This document shows, one piece after another, positions 24,956-34,292 of a stretch of DNA of 52,326 nucleotides. The notes under the pieces were generated by a model, which was given only the letters and a program-made list of their open reading frames with translations, was not told where the DNA came from and ran no database searches. Source of the stretch: an uncultured Bacilli bacterium (GTDB lineage Bacteria; Bacillota_I; Bacilli_A; RF39; UBA660); contig CANQKN010000003.1 in the NCBI GenBank assembly GCA_947624515.1, positions 1 to 52,326 on the forward strand, in the 5' to 3' direction. The position numbers and the translations under genes were made by a program. Each line of letters starts with the position of its first letter. Position 1 is the first letter of the stretch.

Positions 24956-25651
24956 TTATTTTTTGATTTGATCTAATTTTCTTGGATAAATGACATTTGT
25001 CTTTTTATCTTTTTGAATTAAAATAATATTTCGAATACTATTTTCTATTGGTAAAGTAAAAGTTTCTATTTTTTCAATATGGCTATCTAATTTATTTAAG
25101 ATATCTTTACTATTTTCTAATTCCTCTTCAATATTTGCTTTCATAGCTATAAAGTGTCCTTTTTCTTTTACCATTGGAATACATAATTCTGATAATACTT
25201 TTAAATTGGCTACTGCTCTAGCGGTTACAATATCAAATTTTTCACGATTTATTTTAGCATAATCTTCAGCCCTGGTATGGATTGTTTCAATATCAGATAA
25301 ATCCAATTCTTGAATAATCGTATTTAAATAATTGATTCTTTTCTGTAGAGAATCGATTAAAGTTATTTTTAAATTTGGAAATACAATTTTTAAAACAATT
25401 CCAGGAAAACCTGCGCCAGTTCCTATATCACATAAAGAATATTCTTGATTTAAATCTATTACTTTCATTAGTGTTAAACTATCATAAAAGTGTTTTAAAT
25501 AAACATCTTCTTTGTTGGTAATTCTTGTTAAATTCATTTTTTCATTCCAAGCAATTAATAAGTTGTAAAATTTTTCTAATTTATTTAGTTGATTTTGATC
25601 TAAAGATATTCCTAGTTTTTTTGTTGCTTCTATAAATAATTCTAAATTCAT
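24956..25651 (-). CDS. rsmG: 16S rRNA (guanine527-N7)-methyltransferase RsmG (GidB)
   Basis: RsmG uses SAM to methylate G527 in the 530 loop of 16S rRNA. The 231-residue protein has KFYNLLIAWNEKMNLTRITN at the N-terminus. The SAM loop CDIGTGAGFPGIVLKI is followed by LIDSLQKRINYLN and FDIVTARAVANLKVLSELC, all family hallmarks. It overlaps mnmG by four bases (ATGA), the common coupled arrangement. Confidence 0.97.
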   Translation of the reverse strand: MNLELFIEATKKLGISLDQNQLNKLEKFYNLLIAWNEKMNLTRITNKEDVYLKHFYDSLTLMKVIDLNQEYSLCDIGTGAGFPGIVLKIVFPNLKITLIDSLQKRINYLNTIIQELDLSDIETIHTRAEDYAKINREKFDIVTARAVANLKVLSELCIPMVKEKGHFIAMKANIEEELENSKDILNKLDSHIEKIETFTLPIENSIRNIILIQKDKKTNVIYPRKLDQIKK

Positions 25652-27507
25652 ATTCTTTTTTCCTTTTTTAAATAGACCATTAGAATGGAAATATCTGATG
25701 GATTTACACCACTAATACGAGATGCTTGAGCTATTGTTGTTGGTCTTACATCTTTTAGTTTTTGTCTTGCTTCACTTGCGAGATTATGTACTTGATCATA
25801 GTTGATATCAGTTGGAATTTTTACTTTTTCTAAATCTAACATTTTTTGTGCTTCTCTATTAGCCTTGATGATATATCCTTCATATTTTATTTGAATTTCT
25901 ACTTGTTCTATTACCTCGTTACTAAAATTAATTGCAAGCCAATGTTTTAAATTTTCAGTAGTAATTTCTGGTCGTTTTAATAAATCATATAGAGTAATTC
26001 CATCCAATATTTTGGTAGAGTGAATACTTTCTAAATAATCATTATTTTCTTTAGTTGGTGTGATTTTATGATTTTTTAGTAAATTAGTTAACTCTTCAAT
26101 TTGTTTCTTTTTTTCTTGTAATTTTTGATATTTTGCTTCTGATATTAGTCCCATTTGATAACCATATTCTCTTAATCTTAAATCAGCATTATCATGTCTT
26201 AATAATAAACGGTATTCGGCACGAGATGTTAACATACGATAAGGTTCTTTTGTTCCTTTTGTTACTAAATCATCTATTAATACCCCAATATAAGCTTCAT
26301 TTCTTTTTAAGATTAACGGTTCTTGATTATGGATTTTACGAGAGGCATTTATTCCTGCAATAAGACCTTGACCAGCTGCTTCTTCATATCCACTCGTACC
26401 ATTGATTTGTCCTGCTGTAAATAAATTTTCTATCACTTTGGTTTCTAGTGACTGTTTTAATTGAAGTGGATCGATTGCATCATATTCAATTGCATAAGCA
26501 TACTTTAATATTTTAGCATGTTCTAGCCCTGGTAAAGAATGAACCATTTTTTCTTGAACATCTTCTGGCATACTTGTTGAAAAACCTTGAATATAGATAT
26601 CATCATAATAAATACTTTCTGGTTCTAGAAATAATTGATGCCGTTCTTTATCTTTAAATCTTACTACTTTATCTTCTATAGAAGGACAATATCTAGGTCC
26701 AATTCCTTCTACATAACCACCATACATACTAGATTTATCTAAATTTTCATTGATAATTTTATGAGTTTCCGGAGTTGTATAAATTAAATGACATGGTACT
26801 TGATCCTCTATTTTATAGAGTGGTTCATTATCATAAGAAAAAGTATATGGTATGGAATCACCTGGTTCTAGACTTGTTTTAGTAAAATCAATACTAGATT
26901 TATCAATTCTTGGTGGTGTACCTGTTTTTAATCTTTGAATGGTAAATCCATATTCTTTTAATTTATTACTTAAAAATTTAGAAGGTTTCTCTCCATGTGG
27001 TCCACTAACTGTTTTAGTAGCACCTCTTAAAATTACTGCTTTTAAATAAGTACCCGTTGTTAAGATAACAGCTTGGGATTTAATTTGTTCATTATTTTCT
27101 AAAATAACCCCTTTTACAATATTATTTTCTATGATTAAATCTTCAACGATTGATTCTTTTATTTCTAGATTGGATTGTTTTTTCATGGTTTCTAACATTG
27201 CTTTCGGATAAGTAATTTTATCACCTTGAGCTCGAAGTGCACGAACAGCAGGACCTTTTTTTGTATTTAGCATTTTTACTTGCAAACAACTATGGTCAAT
27301 ATTATTAGCCATTTCTCCACCTAAAGCATCTATTTCTCTAACAATAATTCCTTTAGCGGGACCACCAATTGAAGGATTACAAGGCATATCAGCAATGTTT
27401 TTAATATTTCCTGTTATTAATAATGTTTTATTTCCTAATCTAGCAGAAGCTAAAGATGCTTCACAACCTGCATGTCCACCTCCTACTACGATAATGTCAT
27501 ATTTCAT
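25648..27507 (-). CDS. mnmG: tRNA uridine-34 5-carboxymethylaminomethyl modification enzyme MnmG (GidA)
   Basis: MnmG is an FAD/NADH enzyme that, with MnmE, modifies wobble uridine 34 of certain tRNAs. The 619-residue protein has the FAD dinucleotide loop VVGGGHAGCEAS at the N-terminus. The GidA signatures are MPCNPSIGGPAKGIIVREID and GQINGTSGYEEAAGQGLIAG. The C-terminal helical domain (ASRISGVNPSDISILMVYLK) binds MnmE. GAGGAAGTG lies upstream of the ATG. A Noc-binding site sits in the spacer between it and mnmE. Confidence 0.97.
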   Translation of the reverse strand: MKYDIIVVGGGHAGCEASLASARLGNKTLLITGNIKNIADMPCNPSIGGPAKGIIVREIDALGGEMANNIDHSCLQVKMLNTKKGPAVRALRAQGDKITYPKAMLETMKKQSNLEIKESIVEDLIIENNIVKGVILENNEQIKSQAVILTTGTYLKAVILRGATKTVSGPHGEKPSKFLSNKLKEYGFTIQRLKTGTPPRIDKSSIDFTKTSLEPGDSIPYTFSYDNEPLYKIEDQVPCHLIYTTPETHKIINENLDKSSMYGGYVEGIGPRYCPSIEDKVVRFKDKERHQLFLEPESIYYDDIYIQGFSTSMPEDVQEKMVHSLPGLEHAKILKYAYAIEYDAIDPLQLKQSLETKVIENLFTAGQINGTSGYEEAAGQGLIAGINASRKIHNQEPLILKRNEAYIGVLIDDLVTKGTKEPYRMLTSRAEYRLLLRHDNADLRLREYGYQMGLISEAKYQKLQEKKKQIEELTNLLKNHKITPTKENNDYLESIHSTKILDGITLYDLLKRPEITTENLKHWLAINFSNEVIEQVEIQIKYEGYIIKANREAQKMLDLEKVKIPTDINYDQVHNLASEARQKLKDVRPTTIAQASRISGVNPSDISILMVYLKKEKRI

Positions 27508-27595
27508 TTTGATACACTTCCTCTTTTTTCTGCATTTTATTATACAATATTTTTCCTTTTTTCGTGGAATTTTTTCATATATTATGAAAAAAATT

Positions 27596-27609
27596 ATTTC
27601 CCGGGAAAT
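27596..27609. promoter_or_regulatory. Noc-binding site (NBS)
   Basis: ATTTCCCGGGAAAT is an exact match to the Noc consensus, inside a longer palindrome AATTATTTCCCGGGAAATAA then TT. It lies in the mnmE-mnmG spacer. A noc gene is present 3 kb away. Confidence 0.88.
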
Positions 27610-27675
27610 AATTTTTAGTGTTAAATTATAATTTTTGTATTATAATTACATTTTTATTAATTAATATTTTATATT

Positions 27676-29031
27676 TTACTTTCCTAAACAAAATTGACTA
27701 AATAATTGATCAATTAATTCTTCTGTATATGTTTCTCCTATTATTTCTCCTAATTTTTCCCATGATCTTTTGATATCAATTTCTATCATATCTATTGGTA
27801 TTTCTTCTTCTATTCCTTTTTCTACTTCTTCTAAGATAGAATAGGATTCTTTAGCTAGAGAAATTTGTCTTACATTACTTAAATAAGTATAATCTTGTTG
27901 CTCCAATTCATTTAGATTAAATAATTCTACTATTTTTTCTTTTAAAGAATCGATTCCATTTAAATCAATGGTATTTGTATAAATAATATTTTTATAAGAA
28001 ATTTCTTCCATATTAATTTTTCTTTCTAAATCATTTTTATTAATTACAACAATTGTTTTCTTATCTTGGCAATAATTTAATATTTTTTGATCTTCTTTCG
28101 TTAATTCTTCATTATTATTTAATACTAGTATGACTAAATCAGCTTCTTGAATTAGATTTAAACTTTTCTCTACTCCTATTTTTTCAACAATATCATTAGT
28201 ATCTCTAATACCTGCTGTATCCATTAAATTTAAAGCCACTCCATGAATCGTAATACTTCCTTCTACTGTATCTCGAGTGGTTCCTTCAATATCAGTAACA
28301 ATTGCTTTTTCTTCATCTAATAAACGATTTAAAATACTACTCTTTCCTACATTTGGTCTACCTATAATAATTGTTTTTATACCATTTGTTAATACTTTAC
28401 CATTTTCTGACTCTGTAATAATTTTTTTTAATTTTTCTTTGATTTCTTTCATTTTTGGTTTTATTTTATCATTGGTCATCACTTCAATATCTTCATATTC
28501 GGGATAATCAATATTTACTTCAATAGATGCTAATAATTCTAATATTTCTTGTCTTAAATTTCTAATAATATTACTAACATAACCATCTAAACTTTTCATT
28601 GCTACTTTTCGTTTTGATTCATTTTTAGCATTAATTAAATCCATTACTGATTCTGCTTGAGTTAAATCAATTCTTCCATTTAAAAAGGCACGTTTTGTAA
28701 ATTCTCCTGGTTCTGCTAGTCTTGCACCATGATTTAAAACTAATTCTAATACTTTATTTGTAGTTGAAATTCCACCATGACAATTAATTTCTACTACATC
28801 TTCTGTAGTAAATGTTTTAGGTGCTTTCATTACTGATACTAATACTTCATCTATTTCTTCTTCTTGATCTATAATATGACCATAATGAATGGTATGAGTA
28901 TCTACTGTTTCTAAATCTTTACCTTTAAATATTTGATTTACAATAGAAATAGCATTTTCTCCACTTACTCTAATAATAGAAATAGCACCTACTCCTAAAG
29001 TTGTAGAAATAGCAGCAATTGTATCATTCAT
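27676..29031 (-). CDS. mnmE: tRNA modification GTPase MnmE (TrmE)
   Basis: MnmE works with MnmG in wobble uridine modification, using GTP hydrolysis and a folate donor. The 451-residue protein starts MNDTIAAISTTLGVGAISII. The tetrahydrofolate-binding N domain includes EPGEFTKRAFLNGRIDLTQA. The G domain, inserted in a helical domain, has GRPNVGKSS (G1), DTAGIRDT (G3) and NKND (G4). It ends in CLGK, the conserved C-terminal cysteine motif. AGAGGGATTAAA precedes the start. Confidence 0.97.
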   Translation of the reverse strand: MNDTIAAISTTLGVGAISIIRVSGENAISIVNQIFKGKDLETVDTHTIHYGHIIDQEEEIDEVLVSVMKAPKTFTTEDVVEINCHGGISTTNKVLELVLNHGARLAEPGEFTKRAFLNGRIDLTQAESVMDLINAKNESKRKVAMKSLDGYVSNIIRNLRQEILELLASIEVNIDYPEYEDIEVMTNDKIKPKMKEIKEKLKKIITESENGKVLTNGIKTIIIGRPNVGKSSILNRLLDEEKAIVTDIEGTTRDTVEGSITIHGVALNLMDTAGIRDTNDIVEKIGVEKSLNLIQEADLVILVLNNNEELTKEDQKILNYCQDKKTIVVINKNDLERKINMEEISYKNIIYTNTIDLNGIDSLKEKIVELFNLNELEQQDYTYLSNVRQISLAKESYSILEEVEKGIEEEIPIDMIEIDIKRSWEKLGEIIGETYTEELIDQLFSQFCLGK

Positions 29032-29089
29032 TTTAATCCCTCTTTCGATAGCATTATACTATCACTTTTTTTTAAAAAAGAAAAGAAGA

Positions 29090-29704
29090 TTATTCCTCTT
29101 CCTTTGGTTTAATTACAACACAACGATTTGGTTCTTCGCCTTCACTTTCAGTTGTTACTTTTTTATTTTCTGCTAATATGGTATGAATAATTCTTCTCTC
29201 ATAAGAATTCATTGGATCTAACTTTGCTGGAATTTTAGTATATGCTACTTCTCTAGCAGTTTTTTTAGCAAGTGATTCTAACTTTTGTTCTCTTGCTACT
29301 TTATATTCACCAATATCTAATACGAAAGGAAAATATTCTCCTATTTCATTATGAATCATTTGTTTTACTATTAAAGTAATAGCTTCTAATGTTTTTCCAT
29401 TCTTTCCAATTAAGATTGAATTATTATCAGAAATAACTGTAATATTCATTCCATTTTCTCTTTTCTTTACTTCTAAATTACAACTAAGACCCATATTATG
29501 AATCAATTCTTTTATGTATTCTTTGATATATTCAATCACATCATCTTTTCTAATTACTTCAATTTCTACTTTTTTATTAAATAATCCTGATTTCACTTCT
29601 ACTTCTTTAATATATAAATTTTCTTCTAATTCTTGAAGTGCAATTTTAGCGTTATTAATTGCTTCTTCCTTATTTTTTCCACTATATCTATTTTTTATTA
29701 ACAT
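29090..29704 (-). CDS. khpB: RNA-binding protein KhpB (Jag/EloR): Jag-N, KH and R3H domains
   Basis: KhpB binds RNA as a partner of KhpA and influences cell elongation and division. The 204-residue protein has an N-terminal Jag domain (YSGKNKEEAINNAKIALQEL). A KH domain follows with the loop ILIGKNGKTLEAI. The R3H domain is MNSYERRIIHTILAEN, then TESEGEEPNRCVVI. The first codons overlap the end of yidC, so translation is coupled. Gene order yidC-jag-mnmE is conserved. Confidence 0.95.
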   Translation of the reverse strand: MLIKNRYSGKNKEEAINNAKIALQELEENLYIKEVEVKSGLFNKKVEIEVIRKDDVIEYIKEYIKELIHNMGLSCNLEVKKRENGMNITVISDNNSILIGKNGKTLEAITLIVKQMIHNEIGEYFPFVLDIGEYKVAREQKLESLAKKTAREVAYTKIPAKLDPMNSYERRIIHTILAENKKVTTESEGEEPNRCVVIKPKEEE

Positions 29705-30624
29705 ACTTCTTTACTCCTTTTTACTATTAAATTTTGAATTACAGTAAATAAGTTAGTCGTAATCCAATAAATACATAAAGCTGTTGGCATAAAGAATCCC
29801 ATTACGATAATCATAACTGTCATTACAGTAGTCATATTTTTCATTGGATCATTTTCTGATTGGGCTGTTGTTTTATTTAAACTAAATGAGAAATAAGTTG
29901 TTAATCCAACTAGTAGAATTAAAATGATATAAATCCAATTTCCATTAGTTAATAGTCCAACTGATGGTGTTGTTCCTAATTGTAATCCTAAAAAGTTATC
30001 TTCAAATAATGCTGGAACACGATTGATTGCTTCTAGGAATGCTATAAATAAAGGTAATTGAATAAAACCATATAAACAACCTGATATCGGATTAATATTA
30101 TATTTTTTATAAATCATCGTCATTTCTTGACTTTTTCTCATAATTGATTCTTGATCTGTTTTATTAGCATATTTTTTTTCTAGACGATCTAAATCTGGCT
30201 TCGCTTTATTTAATAATTCTGATTGTAAAGCTGTTTTCTTCGTAATTGGATAAGCAATTAAACGAATTATAATACTGGTAATAATCAATGCTAAAGCAGC
30301 ACTTTTTACATATTTATTAAACCACAAAATAACAAATGCTAATGGTTTAACAAAAATACTATTCCATAATCCTTCATATCCTCCACTGGTAATTTTAAAA
30401 TTACTACATTTTGGATATTTTGATAAATCTACGCCATTTTCTTCATAAGCTTTAATCGTTTCTTTATTTTCCGGTTGGCACAAAATATTTTCTGTTAAAC
30501 TTTGACCAGTTTCTGGATTAATAACTGCTTTCTTATCAGAACCTTTTAAGGTTTTAGTACATCCAGTTGTTAGTAATAAAATTAATACTAGAACAATTAT
30601 TAAACTTTTTTTACTTTTTTTCAT
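29698..30624 (-). CDS. yidC: Membrane protein insertase YidC (SpoIIIJ/OxaA type lipoprotein)
   Basis: YidC inserts and folds membrane proteins, alone or with Sec. The 308-residue protein begins with a lipoprotein signal peptide ending in the lipobox LLTTGC, with the acylated cysteine at residue 22. The core shows the first transmembrane segment with conserved arginine (LIITSIIIRLIAYPITKKTA), a cytoplasmic helical hairpin (KPDLDRLEKKYANKTD), and further segments including LYGFIQLPLFIAFLEAINRV. AAAGGAGAACAAA precedes the ATG. It overlaps rnpA by 14 bases. Confidence 0.96.
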   Translation of the reverse strand: MKKSKKSLIIVLVLILLLTTGCTKTLKGSDKKAVINPETGQSLTENILCQPENKETIKAYEENGVDLSKYPKCSNFKITSGGYEGLWNSIFVKPLAFVILWFNKYVKSAALALIITSIIIRLIAYPITKKTALQSELLNKAKPDLDRLEKKYANKTDQESIMRKSQEMTMIYKKYNINPISGCLYGFIQLPLFIAFLEAINRVPALFEDNFLGLQLGTTPSVGLLTNGNWIYIILILLVGLTTYFSFSLNKTTAQSENDPMKNMTTVMTVMIIVMGFFMPTALCIYWITTNLFTVIQNLIVKRSKEVC

Positions 30625-30967
30625 TTTGTTCTCCTTTATTTTTGCTTTTGTTCATTAATTCAAGAAAGTTATTTTCTAATTCTTGGTAATTAGATTCTAA
30701 ACAACTTCTTTTCATTATTATAATATAATCTTGATTATTTTCATATAGTTTTTTATGATTATCGATAATACTTTTTAACTTTCTTTTTAATTGATTTCTA
30801 ATTACTGCTTTATTAGAAATTTTTTTTCCAACAGAAATTCCAAAACGATAATATGGTAAATGATTTTCTATCCTATATAATATATAAAAATTATTTTTTA
30901 TCAATTTACCTTTATGTATTGCTTTTTCAAAATCTTTGCTATCTTTCACAATATTTATTTTTTTCAT
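30611..30967 (-). CDS. rnpA: Ribonuclease P protein component
   Basis: RnpA is the protein subunit of RNase P, which trims the 5' leader of tRNA precursors. The 118-residue product has the signature FGISVGKKISNKAVIRNQLK then RKLKSI, containing the conserved RNxxKR-type basic helix. It lies between rpmH and yidC in the invariant order. A hairpin terminator sits between rpmH and rnpA, so some transcripts may stop before it. GGTGATTAG precedes the ATG. Confidence 0.95.
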   Translation of the reverse strand: MKKINIVKDSKDFEKAIHKGKLIKNNFYILYRIENHLPYYRFGISVGKKISNKAVIRNQLKRKLKSIIDNHKKLYENNQDYIIIMKRSCLESNYQELENNFLELMNKSKNKGEQNEKK

Positions 30968-30991
30968 CTAATCACCTATTTTTAAAAGAAG

Positions 30992-31012
30992 CAAAAAAAA
31001 CCACAATTGTGG
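30992..31012 (-). terminator. Hairpin between rpmH and rnpA
   Basis: On the reverse strand CCACAATTGTGG is a perfect palindrome followed by eight Ts, directly after rpmH. It may act as a partial terminator that lowers rnpA-yidC expression relative to rpmH. Confidence 0.65.
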
Positions 31013-31016
31013 TATT

Positions 31017-31139
31017 TTATTTAGATAATCTTTTACGACCTTTTGCTCTTCTTTTGTTTAATACTTTACCCTTAACTCTTGAAAAAAAGCCATGTGTTTT
31101 CTTCATTTTACGATTATTTGGTTGATAAGTTCTTTTCAT
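31017..31139 (-). CDS. rpmH: 50S ribosomal protein L34
   Basis: L34 is a short, very basic large-subunit protein. The 40-residue product [20 protein letters not shown], then [20 protein letters not shown], matches L34 from end to end (usual length 44). An open frame extends 23 codons upstream, but GGAGGTGGAAC lies just before the ATG at 31139, which fixes the start. It is driven by a clear promoter at 31170-31199 and faces away from dnaA, as in most bacteria. Confidence 0.97.
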   Translation of the reverse strand: MKRTYQPNNRKMKKTHGFFSRVKGKVLNKRRAKGRKRLSK

Positions 31140-31169
31140 AGTTCCACCTCCAGACATAAAATCTACATT

Positions 31170-31199
31170 ATTATAATAAAATTTAAGAGGTTTTGTCAA
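31170..31199 (-). promoter_or_regulatory. Strong promoter of rpmH
   Basis: On the reverse strand a perfect TTGACA (31194-31199) and a perfect TATAAT (31170-31175) are 18 bases apart, 30 bases before the rpmH start. Confidence 0.85.
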
Positions 31200-31208
31200 T
31201 TCTTTCAA

Positions 31209-31473
31209 AAAAAAACTTTGAAAAATATCAATTTTCTTATTTTCACAATTTCCACATACCTGTTTATAACTTTATTAACTTTGTGAATTAAAAAAAATTT
31301 TATTTTGTGGAAAAAAGCGTTATAATCAGTATATATAAGTATTTTAATTGTGGATAAGTATGTGCATAACTTGTTTATAAAAAAAATATCATTTTTTTCT
31401 ATTTATTTTTCCACAAAAGTAAGTTAAAATAAAAATTGCAATTTGAAATTATCTTTAGTCAGGGGGGATAATA
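31209..31473. other. oriC, part 1: rpmH-dnaA intergenic region with DnaA boxes
   Basis: This gene-free spacer contains TGTGGATAA at 31349-31357 (perfect DnaA box, reverse) and TGTGCATAA at 31361-31369 (TTATNCACA type). One-mismatch boxes are at 31306-31314 (TGTGGAAAA) and 31407-31415 (TTTTCCACA). A TATAAT at 31321-31326 is a likely dnaA -10 element; the -35 is weak. DnaA boxes overlapping the dnaA promoter region suggest autoregulation. Strand orientation of genes diverges here, as expected at the origin. Confidence 0.9.
31349..31369 (-). promoter_or_regulatory. Pair of DnaA boxes upstream of dnaA
   Basis: TGTGGATAA and TGTGCATAA in the same orientation, 3 bases apart, match TTATCCACA and TTATNCACA on the reverse strand. 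Confidence 0.85.
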
Positions 31474-32868
31474 GTGAATGTAAAAATTATTTGGTCTAAT
31501 TTTTTAAATAGCATTAAAAACGAACTAAATCCCCTATCTTTTGAAACTTGGTTTCAAAGTACTGAATTATATGAATATAAAGATGGAATTTGTAAGATTA
31601 TTGTTCCTATGGCAATTTATAAAAAACATTTAACTACAAAATATTATGACTTAATTGTAAATACTTTAAATCAAGTAGTAGGAGAAATTGTTGATATTCA
31701 ATTTTATACGAAAGAAGAATTAGAAGAACAAGAAGAAATCAAACAAGAAAATCAATATTCCAATTATCATAATAATATAAATGAAAATAGTGATAATAAT
31801 AATTTCGAAACAGATCATTTTGTATCTAATCTTAATAAAAATTATACCTTTGATAATTTTATTGTAGGAAATACTAACAAATTTGCACAGGCTGCTGCTT
31901 TAGAAGTTGCAGAAAATCCTGGGGCTTTATATAATCCTTTATTTATTTATGGAAATAGTGGGTTAGGAAAAACTCATTTAATGCATGCAATTGGAAATTA
32001 TATTACAGAACATTCTAATAAAAAAGTTTTATATGTATCTAGTGATCAATTTATATCAGATTTTTTAGGTATCAATAAAAAAGATGAACATGGAAAAAAT
32101 TTTGATTCAATTAATTATTTTAAAAATAAATATCGAAATATTGATGTCCTGATTGTAGATGATATTCAATTTTTTCAAGGGGCACCACAAACGCAAAATG
32201 AATTTTTTAATACTTTTACGAAATTACATGATGAAAATAAACAAATTATTATTTCTTCTGATCGATCCCCAGATGATTTAAAATTATTAGAAGATCGTTT
32301 ACGAACTCGATTTTGTTGGGGATTAACAGCTGATATTTTTCCACCAGATTTTGATTTAAGAGTTGCTATTCTAAAAAAGAAAATCATAGGGGAGTCTATT
32401 AATAAAAATATTCCTGATGATGTGATTGAATATATTGCTTCTAATGTAGGGAGTGATGTAAGACATTTAGAAGGATCTATTACTAGATTACTTGCTTATT
32501 CTACTATGATGGGCGGATATGAAATTAATTTAGATTTGGCAGTAGATGTATTAAAAGACTTTGTTAATAAAGGATATAGCGAAAAAAATAGTATTAATAG
32601 AATACAAAGAATTGTTGCTGAATACTTTCAAGTATCGGTAGATGATATGAAATCAAAAAAGAGAAGTGCTAATTTAGCATTTCCTAGACAAGTAGCAATG
32701 TATTTATGTAGAAAACTTACTAATGAATCTTTTCCACGAATAGGAATTGAGTTTGGTGGTAAAGATCATTCTACTGTAATGTATTCTGTTGAAAAATTAG
32801 AAAAAGAAATTAGTACAAATAAAGAATTAGCAAATATTATTGAAAAATTAAAAAAAGATATTGTGTGA
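31474..32868 (+). CDS. dnaA: Chromosomal replication initiator DnaA
   Basis: DnaA is the AAA+ initiator that binds DnaA boxes, melts the origin and recruits helicase. The 464-residue protein has domain I (1-85, WSNFLNSIKNELNPLSFETW) and an Asn-rich linker at about 95-120. The AAA+ core has Walker A GNSGLGKT (160-167) and Walker B VLIVDDIQFF. Domain IV carries the DnaA signature FPRQVAMYLCRKL, later GGKDHSTVMYSVEKL. It starts with GTG at 31474, preceded by GGGGGGATAATA. DnaA boxes flank the gene on both sides. Confidence 0.98.
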   Translation: MNVKIIWSNFLNSIKNELNPLSFETWFQSTELYEYKDGICKIIVPMAIYKKHLTTKYYDLIVNTLNQVVGEIVDIQFYTKEELEEQEEIKQENQYSNYHNNINENSDNNNFETDHFVSNLNKNYTFDNFIVGNTNKFAQAAALEVAENPGALYNPLFIYGNSGLGKTHLMHAIGNYITEHSNKKVLYVSSDQFISDFLGINKKDEHGKNFDSINYFKNKYRNIDVLIVDDIQFFQGAPQTQNEFFNTFTKLHDENKQIIISSDRSPDDLKLLEDRLRTRFCWGLTADIFPPDFDLRVAILKKKIIGESINKNIPDDVIEYIASNVGSDVRHLEGSITRLLAYSTMMGGYEINLDLAVDVLKDFVNKGYSEKNSINRIQRIVAEYFQVSVDDMKSKKRSANLAFPRQVAMYLCRKLTNESFPRIGIEFGGKDHSTVMYSVEKLEKEISTNKELANIIEKLKKDIV

Positions 32869-33007
32869 TGTGGAAAAAAATTAAATATTAAGATTTTTTT
32901 CCACAGGTAAAAATAAGAAAAAACTAAATAAAATATGCTTCTTACGAGTTATACACAATTTTCACAGTAATAATAATAAAAATTAATAAAGAAAGAAGGA
33001 ATTATAT
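32869..33007. other. oriC, part 2: dnaA-dnaN intergenic region with DnaA boxes and likely unwinding element
   Basis: This spacer holds TGTGGAAAA at 32869-32877, TTTTCCACA at 32897-32905 and TTATACACA at 32949-32957. Just after these come TAA triplets in a row at 32968-32979 within an A/T-only tract. In Bacilli the DNA unwinding element sits here, next to DnaA-trio repeats (5'-TAG or TAA triplets). The arrangement fits a bipartite origin around dnaA. Confidence 0.8.
32949..32957 (+). promoter_or_regulatory. DnaA box in dnaA-dnaN spacer
   Basis: TTATACACA matches the TTATNCACA consensus and lies ten bases before a run of TAA triplets. Confidence 0.8.
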
Positions 33008-34129
33008 ATGAAATTAAAAATTAAAAAGGAGATATTATTAGATGGACTTAATAAAGTATCAAAAGCCTTGTCTAGTAAAAATCTAGTACCAGTTCTTGCA
33101 GGAATTAAATTTGAATTAACGGAAAAAGGATTATTATTAACAGCAAGCGATAATGATATTACAATTCAAGTATTCATAGATAAAACAGATGATATGAATA
33201 TTGAAAAAGAGGGAAGTATTATTATTCAAGGTAAATATATTTTAGATATTGTACGTAAACTTCCAGATGAATTTATTAATATAGAAGTAGTAGATGAATT
33301 AAAAATTACTATTTATACAGATAATAGCGAATTTAATTTAAATGGAATTGATAAAAATGAATATCCTAATATTAATTTAGATTTAAGTAAAAAACCATTA
33401 TCTATTAACAGTAGGATCTTTAGAAGTATTATTTCACAAACTAGTTTTGCAGCATCCAATGATGAGTCTAGACCTATTTTAACAGGAATTAATTTTAAAA
33501 TTATTGGAAATACAATGGAATGTAATTCTACCGATTCTTATCGTTTAGCTAGAAGATTGATTGAATTATCTACTCCAGTAGAAGAAAATTATAATATTGT
33601 AATTCCTAGTAAAAATTTATTAGAATTAGTAAAAATTATGGATGATAGCGAAGAATCTTTAGAATTACACATTTTTAATAATAAAATCTTAATCAAATAT
33701 CAAAATATTTTATTCCAATCAAGATTAATTAGTGGAACTTATCCTAATACAGCAAATTTATTACCAGATGAATTTGTGTTAGATATTAAAGTAGATGTTA
33801 ATGAATTATATAATGTAATTGATTGTGCTAGTATTTTAACAAGTGATAAAGAAAAAAATATTGTTACTTTTGAAATTGAAGGTAATAAATTATTTGTTAA
33901 AAGTAGTTCTGCTGAAATTGGTAGAGTAGAAGAAAAAATGAATATTGAAAAAGAACAAAATGAAAATCTTAAAATATCTTTTGTTGCTAAATATATGATG
34001 GAAGCATTAAAATCTTTTGAAGATGAAAAAGTAAAGATTTCTTTTGTAGGAGAAGTAAAACCAATTATTTTAAAATCTGAAAAAGATGAAGGATTAACTC
34101 AATTGGTTTTGCCAATTCGAACTTATTAA
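33008..34129 (+). CDS. dnaN: DNA polymerase III sliding clamp (beta subunit)
   Basis: DnaN forms a ring dimer that tethers polymerase III to DNA. The 373-residue protein has three topologically similar clamp domains. Marks include LVPVLAGIKFELTEKGLLLT in domain 1, FAASNDESRPILTGINFKII at the start of domain 2, and the C-terminal LTQLVLPIRTY (family: LVLPMR). AAAGAAAGAAGG precedes the ATG. It follows dnaA through the second part of the origin and ends before a terminator. Confidence 0.97.
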   Translation: MKLKIKKEILLDGLNKVSKALSSKNLVPVLAGIKFELTEKGLLLTASDNDITIQVFIDKTDDMNIEKEGSIIIQGKYILDIVRKLPDEFINIEVVDELKITIYTDNSEFNLNGIDKNEYPNINLDLSKKPLSINSRIFRSIISQTSFAASNDESRPILTGINFKIIGNTMECNSTDSYRLARRLIELSTPVEENYNIVIPSKNLLELVKIMDDSEESLELHIFNNKILIKYQNILFQSRLISGTYPNTANLLPDEFVLDIKVDVNELYNVIDCASILTSDKEKNIVTFEIEGNKLFVKSSSAEIGRVEEKMNIEKEQNENLKISFVAKYMMEALKSFEDEKVKISFVGEVKPIILKSEKDEGLTQLVLPIRTY

Positions 34130-34152
34130 TCATATAAAAAAAATTAAAAAAT

Positions 34153-34185
34153 GAGTAAATTTTTAATAATTTACTTCTTTTTTTT
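34153..34185 (+). terminator. Terminator after dnaN
   Basis: GAGTAAAT and ATTTACTT pair around an 8-base loop and are followed by a long T-tract. Confidence 0.75.
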
Positions 34186-34292
34186 TGAAAAAGTAAAATT
34201 TTCTTGTTTATACGACATAAATCTTCTTTTTTCGACTTAATAACTTGCTATGATAAGACTCGCAATTTTAAATTGCACAGGGGGAAAAATAT

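Noticed and set aside
27613-27675. AATTATAAT/ATTATAATT hairpin after mnmE as terminator
   Set aside because: The stem is only A/T and is not followed by a T-run on the mnmE strand, so it is too weak to call.
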